The notes under the pieces were generated by a model. That model searched no databases and was not told the DNA's origin. It saw only the letters and a list, made by a program, of their open reading frames with translations. The position numbers and the translations under genes were made by a program. A DNA stretch of 64,000 nucleotides, taken from Lutibacter profundi. Its GTDB lineage: Bacteria > Bacteroidota > Bacteroidia > Flavobacteriales > Flavobacteriaceae. The stretch is from assembly GCF_001543325.1 (NCBI RefSeq), contig NZ_CP013355.1:1084001-1148000 (forward strand), written 5' to 3'. Shown one piece after another: positions 14,940 to 23,434 of the stretch. Position 1 is the stretch's first letter; every line of letters begins with the position of its first letter.

Positions 14940-16669
14940 ACAAGACAATAAATATAAACTTAGGAGGTATCTTTTTTCATATTGATGAATTAGCTTATCA
15001 AAAATTAAAACTTTATTTAGATGCCATTAGACGATCTTTAAGTGATGACCCTCAAGGAAGAGATGAAATTTTAAATGATATTGAACATAGAATTGGTGAA
15101 TTGCTTTCAGAAAGAATTAAGAATGAACGTCAAGTTGTTAATGAAAATGACATAGATGAAATCACTAAAATAATGGGGAAACCTGAAGACTATATGGTTG
15201 ATGAAGAAATTTTTGAAGAGGAACCAACATATCGTTCTAAAACTTCTTCAAAAAAATTATTTAGAGATGGTGATGATAAATTTTTGGGAGGTGTATGTTC
15301 TGGATTAGCACATTATTTTGGTATGGACGTAACCTGGATGCGCATTATTTGGCTTATTTTATTTTTTGGTTTTGGAGTTGGATTTTTAATATATCCATTA
15401 TTATGGATATTAATTCCGGTAGCTGAAACTACAGCTGAAAAATTACAAATGAAAGGAGAACCTGTAAATATTAGTAATATTGAACGTAAAATTAGAGAGG
15501 AGTTTCAAGATGTTACATCACGTGTTAAAGAGGGTGTTAGCAACGTAACCCATAAAGTTAATAGCGAAGAATTTAAAAATAAAGCAAAATCTGGTATGCA
15601 AGAAATGGTAGATACATTGGGGAAAATTATTCTTGCTATTTTAACTATTTTTGGTAAAATTATTGGTGCACTTTTAATTTTTATTGCTTCAGCAACTTTA
15701 ATTGGGTTAATATTTGGAGCTTTTTCTTGGGGTAGTGTAGAAATATTAGGCTTTGGAAAAGATTATGTAAACTACCCTCCATTTTTTTATAACTCTGTTG
15801 TTCCCTCTTGGATTTTAATCTTATTTACTTTTATTGCTATTGGAATTCCATTTATAATATTGTTTATGCTTGGATTAAAAATTATTTCAAACAACGTAAA
15901 ATCATTTAGCACAACCACAAAATTATCGTTATTAGGAGTTTGGATTATCTCTTTACTAGGCTTAGGCTTTGCAGGTATTAATTTTGCAACACAAACAGCA
16001 TATGATGGTGTTTTTATCCAAAAACAAGATTTAACAATAGCAACTGACACACTAGTTGTAAAAATGATTGGTGATGATAACCTTTCGAATAAAAGTGAGT
16101 TAAGAAGACGTTATGATTATGAAACGGTATATGATAATGACGTACAAAAACTTTATTCAACTAGAATAAATGTAGCTATTAAACCTACCGATAAAACAAT
16201 TGCCTATATTAAAATAAGAAAAGAGTCTGAAGGTAAAAATCGTTTAGCTGCAAACAATGACGCAGAAACAATTGAATACCAATTCAATTTAGAGGGTAAA
16301 AACCTATTACTGAATGGTTATTTCTTATCAGATTTCAAAAATAAGTTTAAAAGTCAATCTGTTGATGTTATTATTTACTTACCTATTAACTCAATAATTT
16401 ATTTAAATAATTCTACGAAAACTTATTTAGATGATGTAGATAATATTCAAGACATACTCAATAGAGATATGCCAAAACATTATTTTAAAATGACTGAGAA
16501 TGGATTAGAATGTTTAGACTGTAACCTGGCTATTTATGGAAATAATTTTAAAAATAAAAACAACCATTTTAAATTAGACATTGATAAAAATGGTTTAAAT
16601 ATAAAAGTAAAAGACGGTGATAAAAATGCAGAAATTAAAATTGATGAGAACGGAATTAAAATTGAATAA
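14936..16669 (+). CDS. PspC-domain membrane protein
   Basis: 577 residues. An N-terminal soluble segment (LYLDAIRRSLSDDPQGRDEI, then DIEHRIGELLSERI) resembles the membrane-adjacent helices linked to PadR partners. The PspC domain follows at about 104-160 (RDGDDKFLGGVCSGLAHYFG, then WILIPVAET). Then come further membrane helices (about 225-262, 290-315, 327-350) and a C-terminal beta-rich domain, probably outside the cytoplasm. PspC senses membrane stress in other bacteria. It overlaps the PadR gene by four bases. Confidence 0.88.
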   Translation: MNKTININLGGIFFHIDELAYQKLKLYLDAIRRSLSDDPQGRDEILNDIEHRIGELLSERIKNERQVVNENDIDEITKIMGKPEDYMVDEEIFEEEPTYRSKTSSKKLFRDGDDKFLGGVCSGLAHYFGMDVTWMRIIWLILFFGFGVGFLIYPLLWILIPVAETTAEKLQMKGEPVNISNIERKIREEFQDVTSRVKEGVSNVTHKVNSEEFKNKAKSGMQEMVDTLGKIILAILTIFGKIIGALLIFIASATLIGLIFGAFSWGSVEILGFGKDYVNYPPFFYNSVVPSWILILFTFIAIGIPFIILFMLGLKIISNNVKSFSTTTKLSLLGVWIISLLGLGFAGINFATQTAYDGVFIQKQDLTIATDTLVVKMIGDDNLSNKSELRRRYDYETVYDNDVQKLYSTRINVAIKPTDKTIAYIKIRKESEGKNRLAANNDAETIEYQFNLEGKNLLLNGYFLSDFKNKFKSQSVDVIIYLPINSIIYLNNSTKTYLDDVDNIQDILNRDMPKHYFKMTENGLECLDCNLAIYGNNFKNKNNHFKLDIDKNGLNIKVKDGDKNAEIKIDENGIKIE

Positions 16670-16766
16670 TTACAGTTCATACTCCTAATTCAACAACTCA
16701 TATAAAAAAATTATGTATCTCTTTCACTTTAAAATACTTTTGAAGTAACAAACAAAATAACTCTAT

Positions 16767-17489
16767 ATGAAAACTTTAACAAAAATAACAGCATTACTTG
16801 TAATTTTATTGACAACTTCTTCATGTTTTTTAGATGGAATAACAGGTATTCGAGGAAACGGAAAAGTAATTTCTGAAGAACGCACAATTAATTCTGATTT
16901 TGATAAGATTAAAGTACAGCAAGGAATTAATTTATACATAACACAAGGAAATTCAACAGGTTTAGAGGTTGAAGCAGATGAGAATATAATTGGCTTGTTG
17001 ATTACTGAAGTAAAAGACAATGAATTAAACATCTATTTTGAAAAAAATGTTTACAGAGCAAAAGCACGTGATGTTTATGTAACAGCTACTAATATTTCTA
17101 AAATAAAAACATCTAGTGGAGCTTCAGTAAAATCTGATGACATACTGCAAGTCAACTCATTAAATCTTAATGCCAGTAGTGGAAGTTCAATTAAAATCTA
17201 TGTAAATGCTGAAGAAATAACTAGTTCAGCCTCAAGTGGTGCAAACATAGATATTTTTGGAAAAACGACATCTTTTTCAGCAACAGCCAGCAGCGGTAGT
17301 TCAATTGATGCTGACGAATTAAAAACTGTTATCGCTTATGCAAAAGCAAGTAGTGGAGCAAATATAGATTTAAATGTTTCAAAGAAACTTACAGCAAAAG
17401 CAAGTAGTGGTGGTGATATTGATTATGAAGGCAACCCTACTGATGTTAACAAAGACACCTCTTCAGGAGGTCGTGTTTCAGGAAGCTAA
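16767..17489 (+). CDS. Head GIN domain (DUF2807) lipoprotein
   Basis: 240 residues. The signal ends at Cys20 in a lipobox-like TTSSC. The mature chain is a run of short beta repeats with recurring ASSGSSI, ASSGANID and TSSGASV motifs, the hallmark of the auto-transporting-adhesin-like GIN (DUF2807) fold, a right-handed parallel beta solenoid. A surface or periplasmic location is expected; the role is unknown. GIN proteins are repeatedly found downstream of PadR-PspC genes. It is 97 bases after the PspC gene and is followed by a terminator. Confidence 0.88.
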   Translation: MKTLTKITALLVILLTTSSCFLDGITGIRGNGKVISEERTINSDFDKIKVQQGINLYITQGNSTGLEVEADENIIGLLITEVKDNELNIYFEKNVYRAKARDVYVTATNISKIKTSSGASVKSDDILQVNSLNLNASSGSSIKIYVNAEEITSSASSGANIDIFGKTTSFSATASSGSSIDADELKTVIAYAKASSGANIDLNVSKKLTAKASSGGDIDYEGNPTDVNKDTSSGGRVSGS

Positions 17490-17513
17490 TTCCAATTTAT
17501 ATATTAAATTGTT

Positions 17514-17550
17514 AAGCCAATTTCATTATTATAATGAGTTGGCTTTTTTT
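17514..17550 (+). terminator. Rho-independent terminator after the GIN gene
   Basis: Stem AAGCCAA/TTGGCTT extended by TTCATT/AATGA with one mismatch, followed by seven T residues. Confidence 0.75.
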
Positions 17551-17590
17551 GTTTAAATTTGTAAAACTTAACCTCCATAATAAAAAAAAT

Positions 17591-17613
17591 GTTAATATTG
17601 ATAAAATATTAAC
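17591..17613. promoter_or_regulatory. 23-bp palindromic operator candidate
   Basis: GTTAATAT-N7-ATATTAAC is a perfect 8-bp inverted repeat. It lies 21 bases upstream of the TACATTTG box that serves the following gene, so a bound regulator would cover the -33 region. Confidence 0.45.
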
Positions 17614-17634
17614 AAAATTTAACTGCAAGTTGCA

Positions 17635-17642
17635 TACATTTG
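17635..17642 (+). promoter_or_regulatory. -7 box for the 597-residue protein gene
   Basis: TACATTTG is an exact TAnnTTTG match, 34 bases before the start codon at 17677. No TTG is seen at the proper -33 distance, which fits a promoter needing an activator at the adjacent palindrome. Confidence 0.45.
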
Positions 17643-17676
17643 CATTTAATTATTTTTATAAAATGTATAAAATATT

Positions 17677-19470
17677 ATGCAAAAAAGAAACACTACACAT
17701 TCATTTCATATCCCTGTTATGGGAATTGCCTTTACAATAGATAGTCCTATTAAAATAGCTAAATATGGTATTTCATCTGTTATTTCAATTGTAGACGACT
17801 TTCTAGTAGAAAAAATGAATGAATATTACTCAAATAAATTTAAGATTCCATACAAAGCTATCTCAACAAAAGATGAAGACTATAGAGCCAAAAGAATTAC
17901 TTCATATTTAAATACTGTTGACACAATAGCAAAACGCACATTTGACAATCTAAAACAAAGTTTTGAAGACAAGAGCAGTGAGTTTGAAAAATATATTGAT
18001 TTGCTCCCAGATTTTTCTGACTTAAAACAAAGTTTTATCAAAAAGTATGAAAAGAACACTTTAAAAGAAGATGTTAATCAATGGATTGAAAACAATTTGA
18101 AACTTGGTAGTATTGATGTAAATATCATGACAAAGCTTGATAAAGTAAACTATCATAAAAAAGAACAATTACCTTCAGAATTTAACGATGCGCATGCTGC
18201 TTTAAGAGGTTTTGCAAATAGTACCTTGGAATCATCTGTTGTACTTTCTGCTGGAATGAATCCAAGATTATACAGTTATTTTGAAAAATTTAACGACTTT
18301 TTCCCAAACAAAAACAATATTCTAAAAAAGAAAATTATTTTAAAGGTTAGTGATTATAGATCTGCACTAATTCAAGGTAAATTTTTAGCAAAAAAAGGAT
18401 TATGGGTGTCGGAATACAGAATAGAATCTGGTTTAAATTGTGGTGGTCATGCATTTGCTTCTGATGGCTATTTAATGGGACCTATTTTAGAAGAGTTTAA
18501 AAACCATAAAGATGATTTAATAAATGAAGTTCATACTATTCTGGTTTCAGCTTTAGAAAACAAAGAAAAACATGTTCCTAATACTCCTTTAGATTTAAAA
18601 ATTACCGCTCAAGGTGGTGTTGGCACATCGGAAGAACATGAATTTTTATTAGATAATTACAATATTGATTCTGTAGGTTGGGGAACTCCATTTTTATTGG
18701 TTCCTGAAGTAACTACTGTTGATTCTGAAACTATTAAAATATTAGAAAAAGCTACGGAGAAAGACTTGTACCTGAGTGATGTATCTCCTTTGGGTGTTCC
18801 TTTTAACAGCTTAAAAGGAAGTACAAACGAAATTATTAAACACCATAAAATTAAAAACAACAACCCTGGTAGCTCTTGCCCTAAAAAGTTTTTAGTTTCA
18901 AATACAACTTATACAAAACAGGCAATTTGTACTGCTTCAAAAAAATATCAAACAATAAAATTGAAGGAATTAAATGAAGCTTCAGATTCTAGTGATTATA
19001 AAGAACAGTTCAATAAAATTACAGCAAAAACTTGTTTATGTGAAGGTTTATCAAATGCTGCTCTAATTAAAAATAATATTGAACACAAAGGTGAAAAACA
19101 AGGTGTAGCAGTTTGCCCAGGCCCAAATATGGCTTATTTCTCTAAAGAACTCTCTTTAAAAGAAATGGTAAACCATATTTATGGGAAAGCGAACGTTATT
19201 GCTACTAATAATCGCCCACATATGTTTATTAAAGAGCTAACAATGTATATTGATTATTTTTCAAATAAAGTTGATGAGGTTAAAGACTCTGTTTCTAGAA
19301 AGCAAGAGAAATATTTAACTACTTTTCAAAATAATTTAAACGACGGTATTGAGTACTATCAAGATTTATTTTCCACATTTGAATCTAATAAAGATACTTT
19401 ATTACATGAATTAGAGACTTTGAAAAAAGAATTATTTAATATTAAAATACCCATTTTAGTTAAAGTTTAA
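17677..19470 (+). CDS. Conserved protein of unknown function, Cys-rich, possibly an FMN-type TIM barrel
   Basis: 597 residues with no signal peptide or membrane segment. The N-terminus (FHIPVMGIAFTIDSPIKIAK, then YGISSVISIVDD) and the block ITAQGGVGT (about 309-317) followed by VGWGTPFLLVPE resemble the first strand and phosphate-binding strands of FMN-dependent TIM-barrel oxidoreductases such as nitronate monooxygenase or glutamate synthase. Six Cys residues stand in Gly/Pro-rich turns: NCGG (255), SSCPK (401), ICTAS (418), CLCEG (453, 455) and VCPGP (480). These could bind a metal or iron-sulfur cluster. A long helical tail ends the chain. The gene is monocistronic, with a palindrome upstream and a terminator downstream. 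I do not recognise a named function. Confidence 0.6.
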   Translation: MQKRNTTHSFHIPVMGIAFTIDSPIKIAKYGISSVISIVDDFLVEKMNEYYSNKFKIPYKAISTKDEDYRAKRITSYLNTVDTIAKRTFDNLKQSFEDKSSEFEKYIDLLPDFSDLKQSFIKKYEKNTLKEDVNQWIENNLKLGSIDVNIMTKLDKVNYHKKEQLPSEFNDAHAALRGFANSTLESSVVLSAGMNPRLYSYFEKFNDFFPNKNNILKKKIILKVSDYRSALIQGKFLAKKGLWVSEYRIESGLNCGGHAFASDGYLMGPILEEFKNHKDDLINEVHTILVSALENKEKHVPNTPLDLKITAQGGVGTSEEHEFLLDNYNIDSVGWGTPFLLVPEVTTVDSETIKILEKATEKDLYLSDVSPLGVPFNSLKGSTNEIIKHHKIKNNNPGSSCPKKFLVSNTTYTKQAICTASKKYQTIKLKELNEASDSSDYKEQFNKITAKTCLCEGLSNAALIKNNIEHKGEKQGVAVCPGPNMAYFSKELSLKEMVNHIYGKANVIATNNRPHMFIKELTMYIDYFSNKVDEVKDSVSRKQEKYLTTFQNNLNDGIEYYQDLFSTFESNKDTLLHELETLKKELFNIKIPILVKV

Positions 19471-19507
19471 ACAAAAAAGGTCTTTCAAATGAAAGGCCTT
19501 TTTTGTT
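19471..19507. terminator. Bidirectional terminator
   Basis: Stem AAAAAAGG(T)CTTTC/GAAAGGCCTTTTTT with a short loop and A/T runs on both sides. It lies between the convergent 597-residue protein gene and the Rrf2 gene and can serve both. Confidence 0.75.
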
Positions 19508-19519
19508 TAATACAATTTG

Positions 19520-19936
19520 TTATTCTCCACAATGAAAGTTGGCAAGTGTTTTATTTTCAAGTATTTTTAAAGTACTATCTCTAACTTCTGCCATTAAAAT
19601 ACTTAAACTACAAAGTTCTTCATTAACACAATCATCACATTTTTCATAATAATTTAAACTAACGCAAGGCAACATAGCTATTGGACCTTCAAGCACCCTC
19701 ATAATGGTCGCTATTTTTATTTCTTTTGGATCTTTTAATAAGTAATAACCTCCTCCTTTTCCTTTTTTAGAGGACAGAATCCCACTCTTTTTTAAAGTTA
19801 ATAAAATACTCTCCAAGTATTTTTGAGATATGTTTTCAGCCTTTGAAATATCAGAAATTAATACAGGAACATTTTTTTCCTGCTTTGTAAGGTAGCTTAG
19901 TGCTTTAAGTCCGTATTTTGTTTTTTTAGAAAGCAT
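19520..19936 (-). CDS. Rrf2-family transcriptional regulator
   Basis: 138 residues. The winged-helix domain is clear: KTKYGLKALSYLTKQ, ISDISKAENISQKYLESIL, LSSKKGKGGGYYL. After it come Cys91, Cys100, Cys103 and Cys109, similar in spacing to the three Cys ligands of IscR-type [Fe-S] sensors, plus Cys136 near the end. It may therefore sense iron-sulfur status, redox state or NO. It lies 30 bases downstream of the ctlX gene on the same strand; whether it controls that operon is not shown. Confidence 0.85.
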   Translation of the reverse strand: MLSKKTKYGLKALSYLTKQEKNVPVLISDISKAENISQKYLESILLTLKKSGILSSKKGKGGGYYLLKDPKEIKIATIMRVLEGPIAMLPCVSLNYYEKCDDCVNEELCSLSILMAEVRDSTLKILENKTLANFHCGE

Positions 19937-19966
19937 TTATAAAAATACTAAATGTAAATTAGATTA

Positions 19967-20902
19967 TCATGTTTTTGGTAAAAATACTTCAGCCATCATA
20001 CATCTGGCACTTCCTCCTCCACACGCTTCAATAGTATCAAGAGAGCTTTGTATTATTTCTCCATGTTTTTTAAGTCTATTCATTTGTTGTTTTGTTAAAC
20101 TTTTGTAGGCAGAACTTGACATAACCATATAACGTTGATTATTGCGTCCTATAACTTGCAACATGTTACCCGTAAAATAATGTACTTGATCTTCTGTAAT
20201 TGTTATAATTTCTTTACCATCATCTTTCAAATGTTTAAGCAAGTTTTTACGTTCTTTTTTATCATTAATGCTATCAGCACAAATTACTGAAAAATTTTCA
20301 CCTAAACACATCATAACATTTGTATGGTAAATGGGCACTCTTACATTTTCAATTGTTTGATAAGATATAAAAGGCACAGGTGTATATTCAAAATCTTCAC
20401 AAAATTCTATTAATAAATCTTCAGAAGCACGGGGTGATAATGCACAATAGGCTTTTCTGTTAACGCGGTCTAGCAATAAACTACCCGTACCTTCTAGAAA
20501 TAGTTTTTCGTCTTCAGCTGAAGTGTAATCAACAATATTTTCAATGTTAAAACCTTTCTGCTCTAAAATATCTAAAATATCTTCTCTTCTTTCTAAACGC
20601 CTGTTTTCTGCAAACATTGGATATAAGCCAATGTCACCATTTTCATGAAAAGAAATCCAATTATTAGGAAAAATTGAATCTGGTGTATCAGTTTCTTTTA
20701 TATCTTCAATTAAGATTACTTGTACTCCAATTTCTCTTAATTTTTCTACAAAGTTATCAAATTCCTGTAATGCTTTAAGTTGTATGGTTTCAGGTGTTAA
20801 ATTATCCAATACTTTTTGATAGTAATTATTAACTGAGGTTTGTTCATTCATTCTAAACAAAATAGGGCGAATCATCAAAACAGTATTTGTAATTTGCTGC
20901 AT
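19967..20902 (-). CDS. ctlX: Citrulline hydrolase CtlX (amidinotransferase-fold)
   Basis: 311 residues of the guanidino-group-modifying superfamily. The substrate-carboxylate and Asp/His blocks are DSIFPNNWISFH and the NVMMCLG region. The nucleophile is Cys294 in EACGGGSARCMMAEVF, the ending characteristic of CtlX, which converts citrulline to ornithine, ammonia and CO2. The arginase gene is 12 bases upstream on the same strand, so the two routes to ornithine are cotranscribed. The start gives MQQITNTVLMIRP, normal for the family. Arginine deiminase specificity is less likely because the N-terminus lacks that family's extension. Confidence 0.85.
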   Translation of the reverse strand: MQQITNTVLMIRPILFRMNEQTSVNNYYQKVLDNLTPETIQLKALQEFDNFVEKLREIGVQVILIEDIKETDTPDSIFPNNWISFHENGDIGLYPMFAENRRLERREDILDILEQKGFNIENIVDYTSAEDEKLFLEGTGSLLLDRVNRKAYCALSPRASEDLLIEFCEDFEYTPVPFISYQTIENVRVPIYHTNVMMCLGENFSVICADSINDKKERKNLLKHLKDDGKEIITITEDQVHYFTGNMLQVIGRNNQRYMVMSSSAYKSLTKQQMNRLKKHGEIIQSSLDTIEACGGGSARCMMAEVFLPKT

Positions 20903-20914
20903 AACAAATGTTAA

Positions 20915-21871
20915 TTAAAGCGTTTTTTTAATGGCTTCCGTTGTTTCTTTTAGAACTTTAAAAGCAGTTTCAGCCATTTTATTTCCTTTATTATCTAATG
21001 TCGGATTTATTTCTACAACTTCAAAACATGAAACTTTTTTGGTTTTAACAAAGGCTTTAATAATGTCTATAATTTCAAATTCATCAAATCCCTTTGATAC
21101 TGGTGTACCTGTTCCTTTTGAAATTAAATCACTATCCATACTATCAACATCAAATGAAATATAAATATGGTCACAGTTACTTAATTTGTTAATAGCTTCA
21201 TTTAAACAATTATCAAATCCTCTATATCGCATCTCAGAAACTGTATAATTTTTAATATTATGCTTTTTAATAATCGCTTCTTCTTCTTCTTCAATATCGC
21301 GTACTCCAAAATAAATAATATCGCTATGTTTTACCTTAGAACCGTTAACACCAATGTTTTTCATTTGATTCCAATAATTTTTGGTTTGCTCAACAACATC
21401 ATTTATTTTGTAATCTAAATTATCATCATTCAAAGCTGCAGCTAATGGCATTCCGTGGATATTACCTGTGGGAGATGTATATGGAGAATGAATATCTGCG
21501 TGAGCATCTATCCAAATTACTCCCAACGTTTTTTCTGGAAATGCAATTTTAATTCCACTAATGGTTCCTAAAGCTGAGGAGTGATCTCCAGAGAGAATAA
21601 TTGGGAAATTATTACTGTTTAAGTTTTTGGCAACACTTGTACTTAAACGTGTACAAACTTGTAAAACACTTCCAATTCTTTTAGCGAATGAATTATTTTC
21701 TTTATTATAAATTGTTTCATTTTCTGTTTCAATATCTTCAAACGGATAACAATTAAAATAATTATCATTCATATTTATAGCTGCAATTTCTATTGCATCA
21801 ACTCCCATATCTGAACCACGAGTTCCTGCTCCAATATCAGATCTATTTTTAATAAGTTTAATTGTTTTCAT
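20915..21871 (-). CDS. Arginase / arginase-family hydrolase
   Basis: 318 residues of the ureohydrolase fold. The manganese ligands are visible in order: GDHSSALG, WIDAHADIHSP and SFDVDSMDSDL, followed by the TGTPVSKGF loop and ending in the CFEVVEINPTLD motif. Arginase turns arginine into ornithine and urea, whereas agmatinases of the same family use agmatine. The pairing with ctlX, which also makes ornithine, favours arginase. GAGTRGSDMG near the start is the family's N-terminal substrate loop. No urease gene is in the window. Confidence 0.85.
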   Translation of the reverse strand: MKTIKLIKNRSDIGAGTRGSDMGVDAIEIAAINMNDNYFNCYPFEDIETENETIYNKENNSFAKRIGSVLQVCTRLSTSVAKNLNSNNFPIILSGDHSSALGTISGIKIAFPEKTLGVIWIDAHADIHSPYTSPTGNIHGMPLAAALNDDNLDYKINDVVEQTKNYWNQMKNIGVNGSKVKHSDIIYFGVRDIEEEEEAIIKKHNIKNYTVSEMRYRGFDNCLNEAINKLSNCDHIYISFDVDSMDSDLISKGTGTPVSKGFDEFEIIDIIKAFVKTKKVSCFEVVEINPTLDNKGNKMAETAFKVLKETTEAIKKTL

Positions 21872-21920
21872 TCAATATTTGTTTTACGAAAGTACTTAAA
21901 ATTAAATTTATAATTAATTT

Positions 21921-21956
21921 TCAAAAAAACAGTCTTACTTTTTAGCAAGACTGTTT
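21921..21956 (-). terminator. Rho-independent terminator after the type II citrate synthase gene
   Basis: Perfect 10-bp stem AAACAGTCTT/AAGACTGTTT. On the minus strand it is followed by a run of T residues. It lies 30 bases after the gltA stop codon. Confidence 0.75.
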
Positions 21957-21986
21957 AATGGTTTATATATTATTAATATCGTAAGA

Positions 21987-23273
21987 TTAACGTTCTTCAA
22001 ATGATTTAAAAGGCCGTAAAGTTTCTCCAATATATAATTGACGTGGACGTCCAATTGGTTCTTTATTTTCACGCATTTCTTTCCATTGAGCAATCCAACC
22101 TGGTAAACGACCAATAGCAAACATTACAGTAAACATTTCAACAGGTACTCCTAAAGCTCTATATATAATTCCTGAATAAAAATCTACATTTGGATATAAT
22201 TTACGTTCAGCAAAATATGGATCTTTCAATGCTACTTCTTCTAGATGTTTTGCAATTTCTAGAATAGGATCATTTAAGTTTAAGTCTTGAAATAACTCAT
22301 CGGCTGCGTTTTTAATAATACGAGCTCTTGGATCAAAGTTTTTATAAACTCTATGTCCAAATCCCATTAAGCGAAATGGGTCATTTTTATCTTTAGCCTT
22401 ATTTATAAATTTCTCAACATCACCACCGTCTTTTCTAATTTGCTCTAGCATTTCTAAAACTGCCTGATTTGCACCTCCGTGCAATCTCCCCCACAATGCA
22501 GATACTCCTGCTGAGATTGAAGCAAACAAACCTGCTTCAGAAGATCCAACAATACGCACTGTTGAAGTTGAGCAGTTTTGCTCGTGATCTTCATGTAAAA
22601 TTAATAACTCATCCAATGCTTTAACTGCAATTGGATTAATTTTATATTCTTCAGTAGGTATTCTAAATAATAATTGCATTAAATTAGATATATAATCTAA
22701 AGAGTTGTCTGCATAATTTAATGGCAACCCATCATTTCTCCTATGTGCCCAAGATGCAAGAACAGGAAACTTTGCTAGTATTTTAACAATGGCCTGATAC
22801 ATTTCTTCTTTAGAATTTATATCAACAGTATTTGAGTTAAAAGCAGTCAATGCACTTGTTAAAGAGGATAGCATTCCCATTGGGTGAGCAACTTTAGGGA
22901 AACCATCTATAATATTTTTCATCTCTTCATTAATAAGTGAATGTGATTTTATATCATCTTCAAATTTTTTGAATTCAGATTTCGTAGGTAATTCTCCAAA
23001 AATTATTAAAAAGGCTACTTCTAAAAAACTTGCCTTTTTTGTTAATTCTTCTATTGCATATCCTCTATGGCGCAAAATTCCTTTCTCTCCATCTAAAAAT
23101 GTAATTTTACTAGTACATGAACCTGTATTTTTAAATCCTGGATCAATTGTAATTACTCCTCCTGTAACTGTTCTTAATGATTTAATATCTATGGAAACCT
23201 CATTTTCAGACCCTCTAATAATAGGAAATTCATAAATTTTACCATCAAGTTCTAATTTTGCTATATCTGACAT
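21987..23273 (-). CDS. gltA: Citrate synthase (bacterial type II)
   Basis: 428 residues, the length of E. coli-type hexameric citrate synthase, which condenses oxaloacetate and acetyl-CoA at the entry to the TCA cycle. An N-terminal strand-rich domain (LELDGKIYEFPIIRGSENE) typical of type II enzymes is present. Active-site blocks HEDHEQNCSTSTVRIVGSS, ALWGRLHGGANQ and MGFGHRVYKNFDPRA are intact. The gene has its own exact Bacteroidota promoter (23316-23346) and terminator, so it is monocistronic. It lies next to a second citrate synthase of a different type. Confidence 0.92.
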   Translation of the reverse strand: MSDIAKLELDGKIYEFPIIRGSENEVSIDIKSLRTVTGGVITIDPGFKNTGSCTSKITFLDGEKGILRHRGYAIEELTKKASFLEVAFLIIFGELPTKSEFKKFEDDIKSHSLINEEMKNIIDGFPKVAHPMGMLSSLTSALTAFNSNTVDINSKEEMYQAIVKILAKFPVLASWAHRRNDGLPLNYADNSLDYISNLMQLLFRIPTEEYKINPIAVKALDELLILHEDHEQNCSTSTVRIVGSSEAGLFASISAGVSALWGRLHGGANQAVLEMLEQIRKDGGDVEKFINKAKDKNDPFRLMGFGHRVYKNFDPRARIIKNAADELFQDLNLNDPILEIAKHLEEVALKDPYFAERKLYPNVDFYSGIIYRALGVPVEMFTVMFAIGRLPGWIAQWKEMRENKEPIGRPRQLYIGETLRPFKSFEER

Positions 23274-23315
23274 ATTTTTATTTTATACTGTTTTGAATTT
23301 AATGTTTAAACTTAC

Positions 23316-23346
23316 CAAATTTACGAAATATAATTGTGTTCAAAAA
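23316..23346 (-). promoter_or_regulatory. Promoter of gltA
   Basis: On the minus strand TTTTTG, 17 bases, then TAAATTTG: an exact match to TTG-N17-23-TAnnTTTG, 42 bases before the start codon. Confidence 0.65.
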
Positions 23347-23370
23347 GTTTTTTTAAACAGTATTTACCCT

Positions 23371-23412
23371 AAAAAAACCTTGATGTTTATGGTTAAAACA
23401 TCAAGGTTTTTT
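23371..23412 (-). terminator. Rho-independent terminator after the eukaryotic-type citrate synthase gene
   Basis: Long stem AAAAACCTTGATGTTT/AAACATCAAGGTTTTT with A/T runs on both sides. It lies 22 bases after the stop codon of the upstream gene. Confidence 0.8.
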
Positions 23413-23434
23413 CTTGTTTATAAAACTATTATTT

